64,000 nucleotides of DNA from Phenylobacterium hankyongense (lineage in GTDB: Bacteria > Pseudomonadota > Alphaproteobacteria > Caulobacterales > Caulobacteraceae): positions 3,270,001 to 3,334,000 of the forward strand of contig NZ_QFYP01000001.1 in NCBI RefSeq assembly GCF_003254505.1. Direction: 5' to 3'. Below the pieces are notes generated by a model. It saw only the letters and a list, made by a program, of their open reading frames with translations. It searched no databases and was not told the DNA's origin. Numbering within the stretch: the first letter of the stretch is position 1; every line of letters begins with the position of its first letter. Positions 1 to 9,600 of this stretch are shown in pieces. A program made the position numbers and the translations under genes.

Positions 1-231
1 CACCGCCGCGGAACTGGCGGGCAGCATGACGCCCACCCGCTCGCCGGGCCGGGTGAAGGCCGCGATCTTGCGGCCGAGCGCGAAGGCCGCGCGGATCAGG
101 TCGGTGTAGGTGAGGGGATTGCGTTCCTGATCCTCAAGGATCGGCTTCTTGGCGCCGTAGGTCTGGCGGGCCTCGACCAGGGCGTCGAAAAGCGACGTCT
201 GGGCCTGGGCGGAATCGAACGTACGCGACAA
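1..231 (-). CDS. Acyl-ACP/acyl-CoA synthetase-like protein (5' end only)
   Basis: The first 77 residues of a leftward gene whose remainder lies outside the window. The N-terminus includes LFDALVEARQTYGAKKPILE, then a Tyr-containing LTYTDLIRAAFALGRK stretch and GERVGVMLP. This is the start of the AMP-binding (adenylate-forming) fold and most resembles the synthetase half of Aas (2-acylglycerophosphoethanolamine acyltransferase/acyl-ACP synthetase), which reactivates fatty acids for phospholipid repair. The proposed start is TTG at 231, because GGGGAGG lies about 10 nt upstream; no ATG or GTG fits better. The catalytic core is not visible, so a generic acyl-CoA ligase is possible. Confidence 0.6.
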   Translation of the reverse strand, partial: MSRTFDSAQAQTSLFDALVEARQTYGAKKPILEDQERNPLTYTDLIRAAFALGRKIAAFTRPGERVGVMLPASSAAV

Positions 232-384
232 AGGCGAATACCTCCCCGGACTCCTGCCGGTATTGTTGGCGCGGAGCCTATAGCCGGACTTCAGCCTTGA
301 AAAGATTCGTCACAGTTCGTGAGCTGGCGGCGCTGTGCGAATTCGCGACTTGATCCGAAGTCGATGACCGCCGATCTAGGGGCC

Positions 385-1347
385 ATGGCCGTGGTCATCG
401 ACACCGTCGGGCAGGTGCGCCCCCGACACCCCGAGAAGCAGGCGCGTCCCGACAGCCCGCTGTTGCGTAAACCCGACTGGCTGCGCGTCCGCGCGCCGGG
501 CTCGCCGGGCTACAACGCCACGCGCGCGATCGTGAAGGATCACGGGCTGGTCACCGTCTGCGAGGAAGCGGCCTGCCCGAACATCGGCGAGTGCTGGTCG
601 AAGAGCCACGCCACCATGATGATCATGGGCGAGGTCTGCACCCGCGCCTGCGCCTTCTGCAACGTGGCGACCGGCAAGCCCGACGCCCTCGACCCCACCG
701 AACCCGCCCGCGTCGGCGACGCGGTGGCCAAGATGGGCCTGAAGCACGTGGTCATCACCTCGGTGGACCGCGACGACCTGGCCGATGGCGGCGCGGCCCA
801 CTTCGCCGCCGTCGTGCGGGCGATCCGCGCCGCCGCGCCGGGCACCACCATCGAGATCCTGACCCCGGACTTCCTGAGGAAGCCGGTCAGCGCCGCCCAC
901 GAGGTGATCGATTCCAAGCCCGACGTCTTCAACCACAACCTGGAGACCGTGCCGCGCCTCTACCTCTCCATCCGTCCGGGCGCCCGCTACTACCATTCGC
1001 TGCGCCTGCTGGAGCGGGTGAAGGAACGCGATCCGACCCAATTCACCAAGTCGGGCGTTATGGTCGGGCTGGGCGAGGCCAAGGAAGAGGTCATGCAGGT
1101 CATGGACGACATGCGCTCGGCCGGCGTCGACTTCATCACCATCGGCCAATACCTGCAGCCGACCCGCAAGCACGCCGCCATCGACCGCTTCGTCCATCCC
1201 GACGAGTTCCGGGCCTATGAAGAGATCGCCCGGGCCAAGGGCTTCCTGATGGTCTCGGCCAGCCCGCTGACCCGCTCCTCACACCACGCCGGCGAGGATT
1301 TCGCCCGCCTGCAGGCGGCGAGGATGGCGCGGGAAGCAGCGGCCTGA
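385..1347 (+). CDS. lipA: Lipoyl synthase
   Basis: Radical-SAM enzyme that inserts two sulfurs into protein-bound octanoyl groups to make the lipoyl cofactor of 2-oxoacid dehydrogenases and the glycine cleavage system. The auxiliary cluster cysteines are C59, C64 and C70 ([12 protein letters not shown]). The radical-SAM cysteines are C85, C89 and C92 (CTRACAFC). The C-terminal RSSHHAGED segment supplies the serine that ligates the auxiliary cluster. The 320-residue length is normal. The frame is open further upstream, but ATG 385 follows an AGGGG sequence and gives an N-terminus (MAVVIDT) like that of Caulobacter LipA. The START-domain gene follows after 10 nt and is probably co-transcribed. 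Confidence 0.95.
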   Translation: MAVVIDTVGQVRPRHPEKQARPDSPLLRKPDWLRVRAPGSPGYNATRAIVKDHGLVTVCEEAACPNIGECWSKSHATMMIMGEVCTRACAFCNVATGKPDALDPTEPARVGDAVAKMGLKHVVITSVDRDDLADGGAAHFAAVVRAIRAAAPGTTIEILTPDFLRKPVSAAHEVIDSKPDVFNHNLETVPRLYLSIRPGARYYHSLRLLERVKERDPTQFTKSGVMVGLGEAKEEVMQVMDDMRSAGVDFITIGQYLQPTRKHAAIDRFVHPDEFRAYEEIARAKGFLMVSASPLTRSSHHAGEDFARLQAARMAREAAA

Positions 1348-1357
1348 GGCCGGCGTT

Positions 1358-1867
1358 TTGCGGCACCACGTCTCAAAGCTTCTGCCCTACACGCCCGAGC
1401 AGCTGTTCCAGCTGGTCGGCGACGTGGACGCCTATCCGCAGTTCGTGCCGTGGATCAACGCCATGCGCACCTGGAACCCCCGCAGCCTGAGCGAGGGCGT
1501 GGACGCGGTCGACGCCGAGGCCGGCGTCGGCTTCTCGTTCCTGAAGGAGCGGTTCTCCACCCGCGTGCGCCGTGACGCCCGCAATCGGCAGATCGACGTC
1601 AGCCTGATCTCCGGCCCGTTCAAGAAGCTGGACAACCGCTGGCGCTTCCTGGACGCCGGCCATGGCTGCACGCGCGTCGAGTTCGACATCGACTTCGCCT
1701 TCCAGTCGCGGCTGCTGGAAGCCCTGCTCACCGCCAACTTCGCGCACGCGGTGGACAAGCTGATGACCTGCTTCGAGGCGCGGGCGAAGGCGCTGTACGG
1801 GCAGGCCGAGGCCACCGCCGACGTCGCCCCCGCGGCCGTCGGAGAGGGATCGGGCGAAGCCGCCTAG
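1358..1867 (+). CDS. Coq10/RatA-type START-domain protein
   Basis: A 169-residue protein of the polyketide cyclase/START superfamily. It opens with the family signature of YTPEQLFQLVGDVDAYPQFVPW and has the conserved FKKLDNRWRF and FDIDFAFQSRLLEALL stretches, followed by a C-terminal helix. Members bind ubiquinone or other lipids (Coq10) or are annotated as RatA; the respiratory role is the more likely one in alphaproteobacteria. The start is TTG 1358, 10 nt after lipA, and the pair lipA plus this gene is a common alphaproteobacterial arrangement. The last 20 residues are a low-complexity Ala/Gly tail. The stop overlaps the end of convergent cinA by 4 nt. Confidence 0.8.
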   Translation: MRHHVSKLLPYTPEQLFQLVGDVDAYPQFVPWINAMRTWNPRSLSEGVDAVDAEAGVGFSFLKERFSTRVRRDARNRQIDVSLISGPFKKLDNRWRFLDAGHGCTRVEFDIDFAFQSRLLEALLTANFAHAVDKLMTCFEARAKALYGQAEATADVAPAAVGEGSGEAA

Positions 1868-2355
1868 GTCATCCGGTCGCGGAGCATCTGCAGGGCGGCC
1901 TGCACCGCGGCCAGCTGGATGCCTTCGCGGGTATCTTCCTCGAAGAGCTCGTGGCGGTGCATCAGGCCGTGGTTCGAGCGGGCGGTGGCGATGTGGACGG
2001 TGCCGACCGGCTTCATGGGCGTGCCGCCGCCGGGGCCGGCGACCCCGGTGATCGCCACGGAGATGTGGGCGTTGGAGTTCTCCAGGGCGCCCTCGGCCAT
2101 CATCCGCGCCACCGGCTCCGAGACCGCGCCCAGGTCGGCGATCAGGTCGCCGGGCACCCCGAGCAGCTCCTGCTTGGCGCGGTTGGAATAGGTCACGAAG
2201 CCGCGCTCGAAGACGTCGGACGCTCCCGACACCGAGCAGATCGCGCCGGCCACCAGACCGCCAGTGCAGCTCTCCGCCGTGACGATCCGCAGCGAGCGCT
2301 CCCGGGCCTCGTCGACGAGCAGGCGGGCCAGCGTGACGATCTCGAGGGAAAACAT
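1864..2355 (-). CDS. cinA: CinA C-terminal domain protein, nicotinamide-nucleotide amidohydrolase
   Basis: A stand-alone CinA C-terminal domain of 163 residues. This domain deamidates NMN to NaMN in the pyridine-nucleotide salvage cycle. The family signature TAESCTGGLVAGAI is near residue 30, with SNRAKQELLGV and the Gly-rich ITGVAGPGGGTPMKPVGTV further on. The N-terminal molybdopterin-binding-like domain of long CinA is absent, as in PncC. ATG 2355 is chosen over a longer open frame because AGAGG precedes it and MFSLEIVTLARLLV matches family N-termini. The gene converges on the START-domain gene. Confidence 0.88.
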   Translation of the reverse strand: MFSLEIVTLARLLVDEARERSLRIVTAESCTGGLVAGAICSVSGASDVFERGFVTYSNRAKQELLGVPGDLIADLGAVSEPVARMMAEGALENSNAHISVAITGVAGPGGGTPMKPVGTVHIATARSNHGLMHRHELFEEDTREGIQLAAVQAALQMLRDRMT

Positions 2356-2442
2356 CGGCGGCGACCTCTGACAAACGACTAGGCGGAAGCGGAGCGAGAC
2401 CACAACATCGGCGGCCGCGTCGATTCAAGGTGATTTGCGCCC

Positions 2443-4719
2443 ATGACCTCGATCCCCGCCGACCAACGCGCCGGCGTCCTGCCGCCGCGGGCGCTGTTCG
2501 CGGTCACGGTGTTCGCCAGCGCCGCGCTGGTCTTCCTGGTCGAGCCGATGGTGGCCAAGCTGGTCCTGCCGCAGCTGGGCGGCAGCCCGTCGGTGTGGAA
2601 CACCAGCCTGGCCTTCTTCCAGATCGCCCTGCTGGCCGGCTACGGCTACGCCCACGCGCTGCAACGATTGCGCACGGTGCGGGCCCAGGCGCTGGTCCAC
2701 TGCGCCGTCCTGGTGCTGGCGGCGCTGGCCCTGCCGCTGCGGGTCAACGCGGTGTTCGGGCCGCCGTCCTCGCAGTATCCGAGCCTGTGGCTGCTGGGCG
2801 TGCTCGCGGTCTCGATCGGCGCGCCGTTCGCGGCGCTCTCCGCCACCGCGCCCCTGGTGCAGGCCTGGTACGCCCGGGTGGTCGGCGGCGGCGAGGGCCG
2901 CGAGCCCTATGTGCTCTATGCGGCCAGCAACCTCGGCAGCCTGCTGGCGCTGCTGGCCTATCCGGTCCTGGTGGAGCCGACGTTGACCCTGGAAGGCCAG
3001 CGGCTGGGCTGGAGCGCCGGCTATGCGGTGTTCGTGCTGCTGATCGGAAGCCTGGCGCTCACGGTCGTGCGCGCCCCGCAGCTACCCGCGCCGGCCGCCA
3101 CTCAAACCGCCGCGAAGCCGGTGCTCTGGGTCGAGCGCCTGCGCTGGGCGGCGCTGGCCGCCATCCCGTCGAGCCTGATGCTCGGGGTCACCACTCACAT
3201 CACCACGGACGTGGCTTCCGCGCCCTTCCTCTGGGTGCTGCCGCTGGCGCTCTACCTGCTGACCTTCGTGATCGCCTTCCAGGCCAGGCCCGCGATCCCG
3301 CCCAAAGTGACCCTGACGGTCCAGGCCGCGCTGGTGGCCGCCTGCGCCGCCATCCTGCCGTTCAGCGGCCTGCACATCGCCCTGCAGTTCGCCATCCACA
3401 TCGGCGCGTTCTTCTTCACCGCCCTGATGTGCCACCAGGCGCTGGTGGCGCAGCGGCCGGAACCCGCCCGGCTCACCGAGTTCTATCTGTGGATGTCGGT
3501 GGGCGGGGTGGTCGGCGGCGGCTTCAACGCCTTCATCGCCCCGGTGATCTTTGACAACGTCTGGGAGTATCCGCTGGTGCTGGCGCTCTCCTGCCTGGCG
3601 CGGCCCTGGGGGAACTGGCGGATCGAGCCGCAGGCCTGGGTGATGCTCGGCATGGGCATGGTCTGCGCCCTGGCGACGGTGGCGATCACCAGCTTCCGCA
3701 GCCACTTCCCGGGCCACGAGGTTGTCGGCGACCTCAACCTGCTGCAGCTGGTGACCATCGCCCTGATGATGGCGGCGGCGATCGCCGCCTTCATTGTGCG
3801 CGGCCGGGCGCTGCTGTTCTTCGCGGTGATCTCGGTGCTGTCGATGTCCGCCGACGCGGCGTCCGACCGGGCGACCACGACGCAGAGCTGGCGGAGCTTC
3901 TTCGGCGTGCTGAGGCAATCGCAGGCCGAGGTCCCGGCGCTGGGCGGAACCGTGCGGATGCTGGCCCACGGCACCACCCTGCATGGGGCGCAGGCCGCGA
4001 ACCCGGCCTGGCGCTGCCATCCGCTGGTCTACTACACCCCCAGCACTCCGATCGGTCAGGTGTTCGCCGCCCTGCAGAAGGAGCGGCCGGACCTGCGCAT
4101 CGGCGCGGTCGGCCTCGGCACCGGCTCGGTGGCCGCCTACGTCCGGCCCGGCGACCACCTGACCTTCTTCGAGATCGATCCCCTGGTGATCCGCATCTCC
4201 ACCAACCCGGCGCACTTCAGCTACACGACCGCCTGCGCCAAGGGGCCGGTCGACTATGTGGTGGGCGACGCGCGCCTGACGGTGGCGAAGCAGCCGCCCG
4301 CCGCCTTCGACATCCTGCTGATCGACGCCTTCTCGTCCGACGCTGTGCCGGCGCACCTGCTCACCGCCGAGGCCGTGCGCGGCTACCTGACCCACCTGAA
4401 GCCCGACGGGGTGCTGATCCTGCACCTGTCGAACCGCAACCTCGACCTGAAGGGCCCGGCCCAGGCGGTGGCGCGTGCGGCCGGTGGCGTCGCCCTCCTG
4501 CAGCAACGCCGCATCGCGAAGGGGCAGGGCGCCTTCTGGGAGGCCGACGAGGATGCGCTGGTCATCGGCCGCTCGCCGACGGCGCTGGCCCGGTTCGCCG
4601 GCGATCGGCGCTGGACGCCGTCCGACCCCACCAAGGTGCGGCCCTGGACCGACGACTACGTGAACCTGCCAGGCGCCCTGTGGCGGCGGATGAAGGAGCG
4701 GGCCGTCGGCGACCGTTAG
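2443..4719 (+). CDS. Membrane protein fused to a spermidine-synthase-like methyltransferase-fold domain
   Basis: A 758-residue protein. The first ~470 residues are a series of hydrophobic helices (about a dozen by eye), opening near residue 15 with [20 protein letters not shown]. The C-terminal ~250 residues have the polyamine-synthase Rossmann fold: [18 protein letters not shown] is the nucleotide-binding loop, FFEIDPLVI carries the acidic residue, and [14 protein letters not shown] is the catalytic Asp loop. Such fusions are widespread in proteobacteria, and whether they make polyamines is not established. The start ATG 2443 lies 87 nt from divergent cinA. The stop overlaps convergent ispDF by 4 nt. 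Confidence 0.8.
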   Translation: MTSIPADQRAGVLPPRALFAVTVFASAALVFLVEPMVAKLVLPQLGGSPSVWNTSLAFFQIALLAGYGYAHALQRLRTVRAQALVHCAVLVLAALALPLRVNAVFGPPSSQYPSLWLLGVLAVSIGAPFAALSATAPLVQAWYARVVGGGEGREPYVLYAASNLGSLLALLAYPVLVEPTLTLEGQRLGWSAGYAVFVLLIGSLALTVVRAPQLPAPAATQTAAKPVLWVERLRWAALAAIPSSLMLGVTTHITTDVASAPFLWVLPLALYLLTFVIAFQARPAIPPKVTLTVQAALVAACAAILPFSGLHIALQFAIHIGAFFFTALMCHQALVAQRPEPARLTEFYLWMSVGGVVGGGFNAFIAPVIFDNVWEYPLVLALSCLARPWGNWRIEPQAWVMLGMGMVCALATVAITSFRSHFPGHEVVGDLNLLQLVTIALMMAAAIAAFIVRGRALLFFAVISVLSMSADAASDRATTTQSWRSFFGVLRQSQAEVPALGGTVRMLAHGTTLHGAQAANPAWRCHPLVYYTPSTPIGQVFAALQKERPDLRIGAVGLGTGSVAAYVRPGDHLTFFEIDPLVIRISTNPAHFSYTTACAKGPVDYVVGDARLTVAKQPPAAFDILLIDAFSSDAVPAHLLTAEAVRGYLTHLKPDGVLILHLSNRNLDLKGPAQAVARAAGGVALLQQRRIAKGQGAFWEADEDALVIGRSPTALARFAGDRRWTPSDPTKVRPWTDDYVNLPGALWRRMKERAVGDR

Positions 4720-5861
4720 AGCGGCGTCTCCACCGAGACCACGGCCTGGGCCATCAGCCCTTCCTCGCGGCCGGTGAAGCCCATGCCCTCGGTGGTGGTG
4801 GCCTTGACGCTCACCCGCTGGATCGGCAGGCCCAGCAGGTCGGCGATCCGCTGGCGCATGGCGTCGCGGTGCGGCCGGATCTTCGGCCGCTCGCAGATCA
4901 GGGTCACGTCGGCATTGAGGATCCGCCCCCCCTGGGCGGCCACCAGCTTCACGGCATGGGTCAGGAACTGGTCGGAGGACGCGCCCTTCCACCGCGGGTC
5001 GGTGGGCGGGAAATGCTCGCCGATGTCGCCGTCGGCGATCGCCCCGAGCACGGCGTCGGTCAGGGCGTGGAGGCCGCAGTCGGCGTCGGAATGACCTATC
5101 AGGCCCAGCTCGTGCTCGATGCGGATGCCGCACAGCCAGACCACGTCGCCCGGGCCGAAGCGGTGGGCGTCGATGCCCTGGCCCATCCGTACGATGCGCC
5201 GCGAGGCGGCCAGCTGCTCGGCCATGAGGAAGTCCTCAGGGTAGGTCAGCTTCATCAGCATCGGGTCGCCGGGGATCATCGCCACGTGGCCGCCGGCGCG
5301 CTCCAGCACCGAGGCGTCGTCGGTCGGCTCCTCGTTGGCCGGCCAGCGGCGGTAGGCCGCCTTCAGGCGGCCGAAGCGGAAGGCCTGCGGGGTCTGGGCG
5401 CGCCACAGACCCTCGCGGGACACCGTCTCGTCGATCAGGCCGTCGCCGCGCTTCAGGGTGTCGGGAACGGGCAGGGCGGGCACCGCGCCGTCGGCCAGGT
5501 CCAGCGCCGCCAGCAGCCGGTCTACGTGATGACGGGCGACAAATGGACGCGCCGCGTCGTGCACCAGAACCGGCTGGTTGCGGCCGGCGCTGATCGCCGC
5601 CAGGCCGGCCTGAACGGACTCGGCGCGGGTCCGGCCGCCCGTCACGGCGGTCCAGCCCACCAGGCCTTCCAGCGCGGCGTCGACCTGTCCCAGGCGGTCG
5701 TGGGCGACGACGACCACGACTTCGCGCGCGCCGGCCGAGAGCAGGCCCTCCACCGACCAGCGGATCAGCGGCCGCGCGCCCAGCATGCGCCAGGCCTTCG
5801 GTTCGCCCGGCCCGGCCCGCAAGCCCGCCCCCGCCGCGACTATCACCGCGGAAAAACTCAT
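4716..5861 (-). CDS. ispDF: Bifunctional IspD/IspF of the MEP isoprenoid pathway
   Basis: Fusion of 2-C-methyl-D-erythritol 4-phosphate cytidylyltransferase (IspD, residues 1 to ~225) and 2-C-methyl-D-erythritol 2,4-cyclodiphosphate synthase (IspF, the rest), two non-consecutive steps of the MEP pathway. The IspD CTP-binding loop is [20 protein letters not shown] at the start, and VHDAARPFV follows. IspF begins at [14 protein letters not shown] with the zinc-binding Asp-x-His, and contains [15 protein letters not shown] and [14 protein letters not shown]. The fused form is usual in alphaproteobacteria and the 381-residue length fits. ATG 5861 is chosen over an upstream in-frame start by homology. 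Divergent from dusB. Confidence 0.95.
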   Translation of the reverse strand: MSFSAVIVAAGAGLRAGPGEPKAWRMLGARPLIRWSVEGLLSAGAREVVVVVAHDRLGQVDAALEGLVGWTAVTGGRTRAESVQAGLAAISAGRNQPVLVHDAARPFVARHHVDRLLAALDLADGAVPALPVPDTLKRGDGLIDETVSREGLWRAQTPQAFRFGRLKAAYRRWPANEEPTDDASVLERAGGHVAMIPGDPMLMKLTYPEDFLMAEQLAASRRIVRMGQGIDAHRFGPGDVVWLCGIRIEHELGLIGHSDADCGLHALTDAVLGAIADGDIGEHFPPTDPRWKGASSDQFLTHAVKLVAAQGGRILNADVTLICERPKIRPHRDAMRQRIADLLGLPIQRVSVKATTTEGMGFTGREEGLMAQAVVSVETPL

Positions 5862-5962
5862 GTGCACGTGTTTAGGGCGCTCAATGGCGTTGTCCAGTTC
5901 AAGCCGGGCTTTACGACGCTGCATAATGTGCCTAAAAAGACGCCGGCGGGAATGAGTAAAAA

Positions 5963-6970
5963 ATGGGCAACACGCTCGAGCTTGGCGATGTGGCGGTCCA
6001 CGGACGCGCCTGGATCGCGCCGATGACGGGGGTCTCCGATCTGCCGTTCCGGCGGGCGGCCAGCCGCCAGGGCGCCGCCTACGTCGCCACCGAGATGGTC
6101 GCCTGCGATGAATTCTCCCGCGGTCGTCCCGACGTGGTGCGCCGCGCCGCGGTGGGCGAGGGGCTGCCGCTGATGGTGGTGCAGCTGGTCGGCCGCGAAC
6201 CGCGGCACATGGCCGAGGGCGCGCGGCTCGCCGCCCGGGCCGGCGCCCAGATCATCGACCTCAATTTCGGCTGCCCGGCCAAGGAAGTCACCGGCGCGCT
6301 GTCCGGCTCGGCGCTGATGCGCGATCCCGAGCTCGCCGCCAGCCTGATGGCCGCCGCGGTGGACGCCGTCGACGTGCCGGTGACGGTGAAGATGCGGCTC
6401 GGCTGGGACGACGCCTCGAGGAACGCCCCGGAGATCGCCGCCCGCGCCGAGGCGCTGGGCGTCAAGGCGGTCACCATCCACGGACGCACCCGCTGCCAGT
6501 TCTACAAGGGCGCCGCCGACTGGTCGGCGGTGCGGGCGGTGAAGCAGGCGGTCTCGATCCCGGTCATCGTCAACGGCGACATCGTCGATGGGGCGAGCGC
6601 GCGCATGGCCCTGGCGGCGTCCGGGGCCGACGCGGCGATGGTCGGCCGCGGGGTCTACGGCAAGCCGTGGATCGCCGCCCAGATCGAGGCGGAGCTGGCG
6701 GGCCTGGACTACCAGGAGCCCGAGGTCGAAGACCGATTGGCGATCGCGCTGGAGCACCTGCGCGAAAGCCTCACATTCTATGGCGACCGCCTGGGCCTGC
6801 GGATCTTCCGCAAGCACCTGGCCGCCTATATCGAAAGCGCCCCCTGGCCTGCGTCCGCGCAGGCCCGGAGAGAAGCGCGCTCGGCCATGTGCCGCCTGGA
6901 GGATGCCCGCGACGTCGAAAGAGGGCTTACCGCCCTCTGGCGCACCCCAGACCACAGGTTGGCGGCATGA
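5963..6970 (+). CDS. dusB: tRNA-dihydrouridine synthase B (NifR3)
   Basis: FMN-dependent enzyme that reduces uridine in the tRNA D-loop. It has the TIM-barrel features of the family: [12 protein letters not shown] near the N-terminus, the active-site cysteine in [24 protein letters not shown], and the FMN-phosphate segment VNGDIVDG with [13 protein letters not shown]. The 335-residue length is normal. It is the first gene of the conserved alphaproteobacterial nifR3-ntrB-ntrC operon; its stop overlaps the ntrB start (ATGA). The 101-nt spacer to divergent ispDF is the only place for a promoter. Confidence 0.95.
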   Translation: MGNTLELGDVAVHGRAWIAPMTGVSDLPFRRAASRQGAAYVATEMVACDEFSRGRPDVVRRAAVGEGLPLMVVQLVGREPRHMAEGARLAARAGAQIIDLNFGCPAKEVTGALSGSALMRDPELAASLMAAAVDAVDVPVTVKMRLGWDDASRNAPEIAARAEALGVKAVTIHGRTRCQFYKGAADWSAVRAVKQAVSIPVIVNGDIVDGASARMALAASGADAAMVGRGVYGKPWIAAQIEAELAGLDYQEPEVEDRLAIALEHLRESLTFYGDRLGLRIFRKHLAAYIESAPWPASAQARREARSAMCRLEDARDVERGLTALWRTPDHRLAA

Positions 6971-8085
6971 ACGGCAGAACACTAAGCCAGGCGCCCGGGA
7001 TAGACCCCGCCGCCTTGAAGGCTGCGGCCTTCGACCTCAGTCCCGATCCCGCCCTGGTGGTGGACGGCGAAGGCGCCCTGGTGGCGGTGAACGAAGCCGC
7101 CGAGGCGCTGTTCGGCCAGGGACTGGGCCTCCTCGCCCGCGGCCGCTTCCGCGCCGCCCTGCCGCCGGGCTCGGCGCTGGTCTCGCTGCTCAACCGCGCC
7201 CTGGAGGAGGACGCCCGGGTGCGCGAGCGCGGCGTCGAGATCAACCTGTTCGGCCTGCCGCCCTTCGAGGCGGACGGAGCGGCCGCGCCGCTCGGCGACG
7301 GCTCGGTGCTGCTGACCCTGGCCATCAAGGCCGGCCTCGGGACCGAGCGCGGCGGGGTGGAAGCTGCCAACCTGCGCTCCATCGTCGGGCTCGGGCGCAT
7401 GCTGGCCCACGAGATCAAGAACCCGCTGGCCGGCATCCGCGGCGCGGCGCAGCTGTTGAAGTCGGGCGCCAAGGCCGAGGACGCGCCGCTGGCCCAGCTG
7501 ATCGTCGACGAGACCGACCGCGTGCGCCGGCTGGTGGACCGGATGGAGGCCTTCTCCGACGACGCCCTGCCCAAGCTCGATCAGATCAACATCCACCAGG
7601 TGCTCGACCGCGTGCGGGCGCTGGCCGCCAACGGGGTGGCCGACGGCCTGGTGCTGCGCGAGGCCTACGATCCGTCGCTGCCGCCGGTGCTCGGCGACGA
7701 GGATCAGCTGATCCAGATCTTCCTCAACCTGGTGAAGAACGCCGCCGAAGCTGCGCACGCCCGCGGCGACGGGCGGGGCGAGATCGCCATCCACACCGCC
7801 TACCGCCACGGCGTGCGGGTCCGCGCCGCCAAGGGCCAGGCCCTGCGCGGCGCGCCGATCGAGATCCGCGTGCAGGACAACGGCCCCGGCGTGCCGGCGC
7901 ACCTGCGCGAGCACCTGTTCCAGCCGTTCGTCAGCTCCAAGGCCAACGGGGCGGGGCTGGGGCTCGCCCTGGTCACCAAGCTGGTCGCCGGACATGGCGG
8001 CCTGATCGACTTCGAATCCGAGCCCGGGCGGACCATCTTCCGGGTGCTGCTGCCAGTCGCGCCCGAAGAAGGTGTCTCCGCATGA
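6967..8085 (+). CDS. ntrB: Nitrogen regulation sensor histidine kinase NtrB
   Basis: Cytoplasmic kinase/phosphatase that, under PII control, sets the phosphorylation of NtrC. A PAS domain occupies roughly residues 20-125 ([20 protein letters not shown]). The H-box [15 protein letters not shown] carries phospho-acceptor His148. The ATPase domain shows an N-box ([14 protein letters not shown]), G1 (VQDNGPGVP), F-box (LFQPFVSSK) and G2 (GAGLGLALV). No membrane segment is present, as expected for NtrB. ATG 6967 overlaps the dusB stop, and the stop overlaps the ntrC start, so translation of the three genes is coupled. Length 372 residues. Confidence 0.95.
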   Translation: MNGRTLSQAPGIDPAALKAAAFDLSPDPALVVDGEGALVAVNEAAEALFGQGLGLLARGRFRAALPPGSALVSLLNRALEEDARVRERGVEINLFGLPPFEADGAAAPLGDGSVLLTLAIKAGLGTERGGVEAANLRSIVGLGRMLAHEIKNPLAGIRGAAQLLKSGAKAEDAPLAQLIVDETDRVRRLVDRMEAFSDDALPKLDQINIHQVLDRVRALAANGVADGLVLREAYDPSLPPVLGDEDQLIQIFLNLVKNAAEAAHARGDGRGEIAIHTAYRHGVRVRAAKGQALRGAPIEIRVQDNGPGVPAHLREHLFQPFVSSKANGAGLGLALVTKLVAGHGGLIDFESEPGRTIFRVLLPVAPEEGVSA

Positions 8086-9503
8086 ACGCGTCCGGGAAGA
8101 AGATCCTGATCGCCGACGACGACTCCTCGATCCGGCTGGTGCTGAGCCAGGCCTTCACCCGGCTGGGATATCAGGTCCGCGCCACCGGCAACGCCACCAC
8201 CCTCTTGAAGTGGGTGACCGACGGCGAGGGGGACCTGGTGGTCACCGACGTGGTGATGCCCGACGAGAACGTCTTCGACGTGCTGCCGCGCATCCGCAAG
8301 CAGCGGCCGAAGCTGCCGATCATCGTGATGAGCGCGCAGAACAACCTGATCACCGCGGTCAACGCCGCCGATGCCGGCGCCTTCGACTACGTGCCCAAGC
8401 CCTTCGACCTCGACGACATGACCTCGGCCGCACGCCGGGCGCTGTCGCGGCCGGCCGACGCCGACGCCGCCAAGGCCCAGGCCCGGGCGGTGCGCGACGA
8501 CCGGCTGCCGCTCATCGGCCGCTCCGGGCCGATGCAGGACGTCTACCGCACCATCGCCCGCCTGGTCGGGGCGGACCTGACCGTGCTGATCACTGGCGAG
8601 TCCGGCACCGGCAAGGAGCTGGTCGCCCGCGCCCTGCACGACATGGGCCGTCGCCGCGACGGCAAGTTCGTGGTCATCAACCTGGCCGCCGTGCCCCGCG
8701 AGCGGGTCGAGACCGAGCTGTTCGGCAAGGAAGACGGCGACAGCGGCAAGCTGGTGGACGCCGACGGCGGCACCCTGTTCCTGGACGAGATCGGCGACAT
8801 GCCGCTGGACGCCCAGACCCGGCTGCTCAGGGTCATCGACGGCTCCGAGCCGGCGCTGAACCCGAAGACCGGCCGCCGCCCGAACGTGCGGATCATCGCC
8901 GCCACCAACCGCGACCTGCGCGGCCTGATCCAGCAGGGGCTGTTCCGCGAGGACCTGTTCTTCCGTCTCAACGTCGCCCCGCTGCGCCTGCCGCCGCTGC
9001 GCGACCGGGCCGACGACATCCCCGACCTGGCGCGCGCCTTCCTGCTGCGGGCGAATCGCGAGGGCCTGCCGTCCAAGACCATCGACGCCGCGGCCCTGGA
9101 ACGACTGAAGCTGCACGCCTGGCCGGGCAACGTCCGCGAGCTGGAGAACCTGGTCCGGCGGATCTGCGCCCTCTATGGCGAGGACCTGATCACCGCGCGG
9201 ATCGTCGAGCGCGAGCTCGCCGACCATCAGCCCGTCGTCGAAGGGCAGGAGGGTCCGAGCACGCTCGCCCAACTGGTCGAGCGCAAGCTCTCCGGCTACT
9301 TCGCCGACCAGCCCGACGGCCTGCCGCCGCCCGGCCTCTACGATCGGGTGCTGGAGGAGGTGGAGCGTCCGCTGATCCAGCTGACCCTGGCGGCGACCCG
9401 CGGCAACCAGGTCCGCGCCGCGGAGATCCTCGGCCTCAATCGCAACACCCTGCGCAAGAAGATCCAGGACCTGGGGGTCGAGATGAGCCGCGGCCGCCGC
9501 TGA
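8082..9503 (+). CDS. ntrC: Nitrogen response regulator NtrC, variant lacking the GAFTGA loop
   Basis: 473 residues: receiver (1-120, phospho-acceptor D56, K106), AAA+ domain (~143-380) and Fis-type HTH ([20 protein letters not shown]). Walker A is GESGTGKE (172-179), Walker B is TLFLDEIGD, and [10 protein letters not shown] is the sensor II region. Between ELFGKED and GGTLFLDE only about 10 residues remain, and the sigma-54-contacting GAFTGA motif is absent. The family's usual ELFG(H)EKGAFTGA segment has been shortened. NtrC without this loop is known from Rhodobacter capsulatus, where it works with the housekeeping sigma factor, so a sigma-54-independent mode is inferred here. It follows ntrB with a 4-nt overlap. 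Confidence 0.93.
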   Translation: MNASGKKILIADDDSSIRLVLSQAFTRLGYQVRATGNATTLLKWVTDGEGDLVVTDVVMPDENVFDVLPRIRKQRPKLPIIVMSAQNNLITAVNAADAGAFDYVPKPFDLDDMTSAARRALSRPADADAAKAQARAVRDDRLPLIGRSGPMQDVYRTIARLVGADLTVLITGESGTGKELVARALHDMGRRRDGKFVVINLAAVPRERVETELFGKEDGDSGKLVDADGGTLFLDEIGDMPLDAQTRLLRVIDGSEPALNPKTGRRPNVRIIAATNRDLRGLIQQGLFREDLFFRLNVAPLRLPPLRDRADDIPDLARAFLLRANREGLPSKTIDAAALERLKLHAWPGNVRELENLVRRICALYGEDLITARIVERELADHQPVVEGQEGPSTLAQLVERKLSGYFADQPDGLPPPGLYDRVLEEVERPLIQLTLAATRGNQVRAAEILGLNRNTLRKKIQDLGVEMSRGRR

Positions 9504-9600
9504 CCCGCCGCGTCCGCGACCACCGGGGCTAGGTCACACTGACGCTTCCCCGCAACATGCCTGTTGAGTTTGGAGCACAGTGCCGTAGGCTCTGAGCCCT

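Noticed and set aside
376-1197. Long open frame antisense to lipA, with similar ones opposite ntrC, ntrY, mfd and recG
   Set aside because: High GC makes stop codons rare on the complementary strand; the translations are low-complexity Arg/Ala/Gly or His-rich and none has a recognisable domain, whereas the sense frame does.
5870-5962. Clear sigma-70 promoter between ispDF and dusB
   Set aside because: A CATAAT-like element is present near 5922, but no acceptable -35 lies at 16-18 nt, so I did not annotate it.
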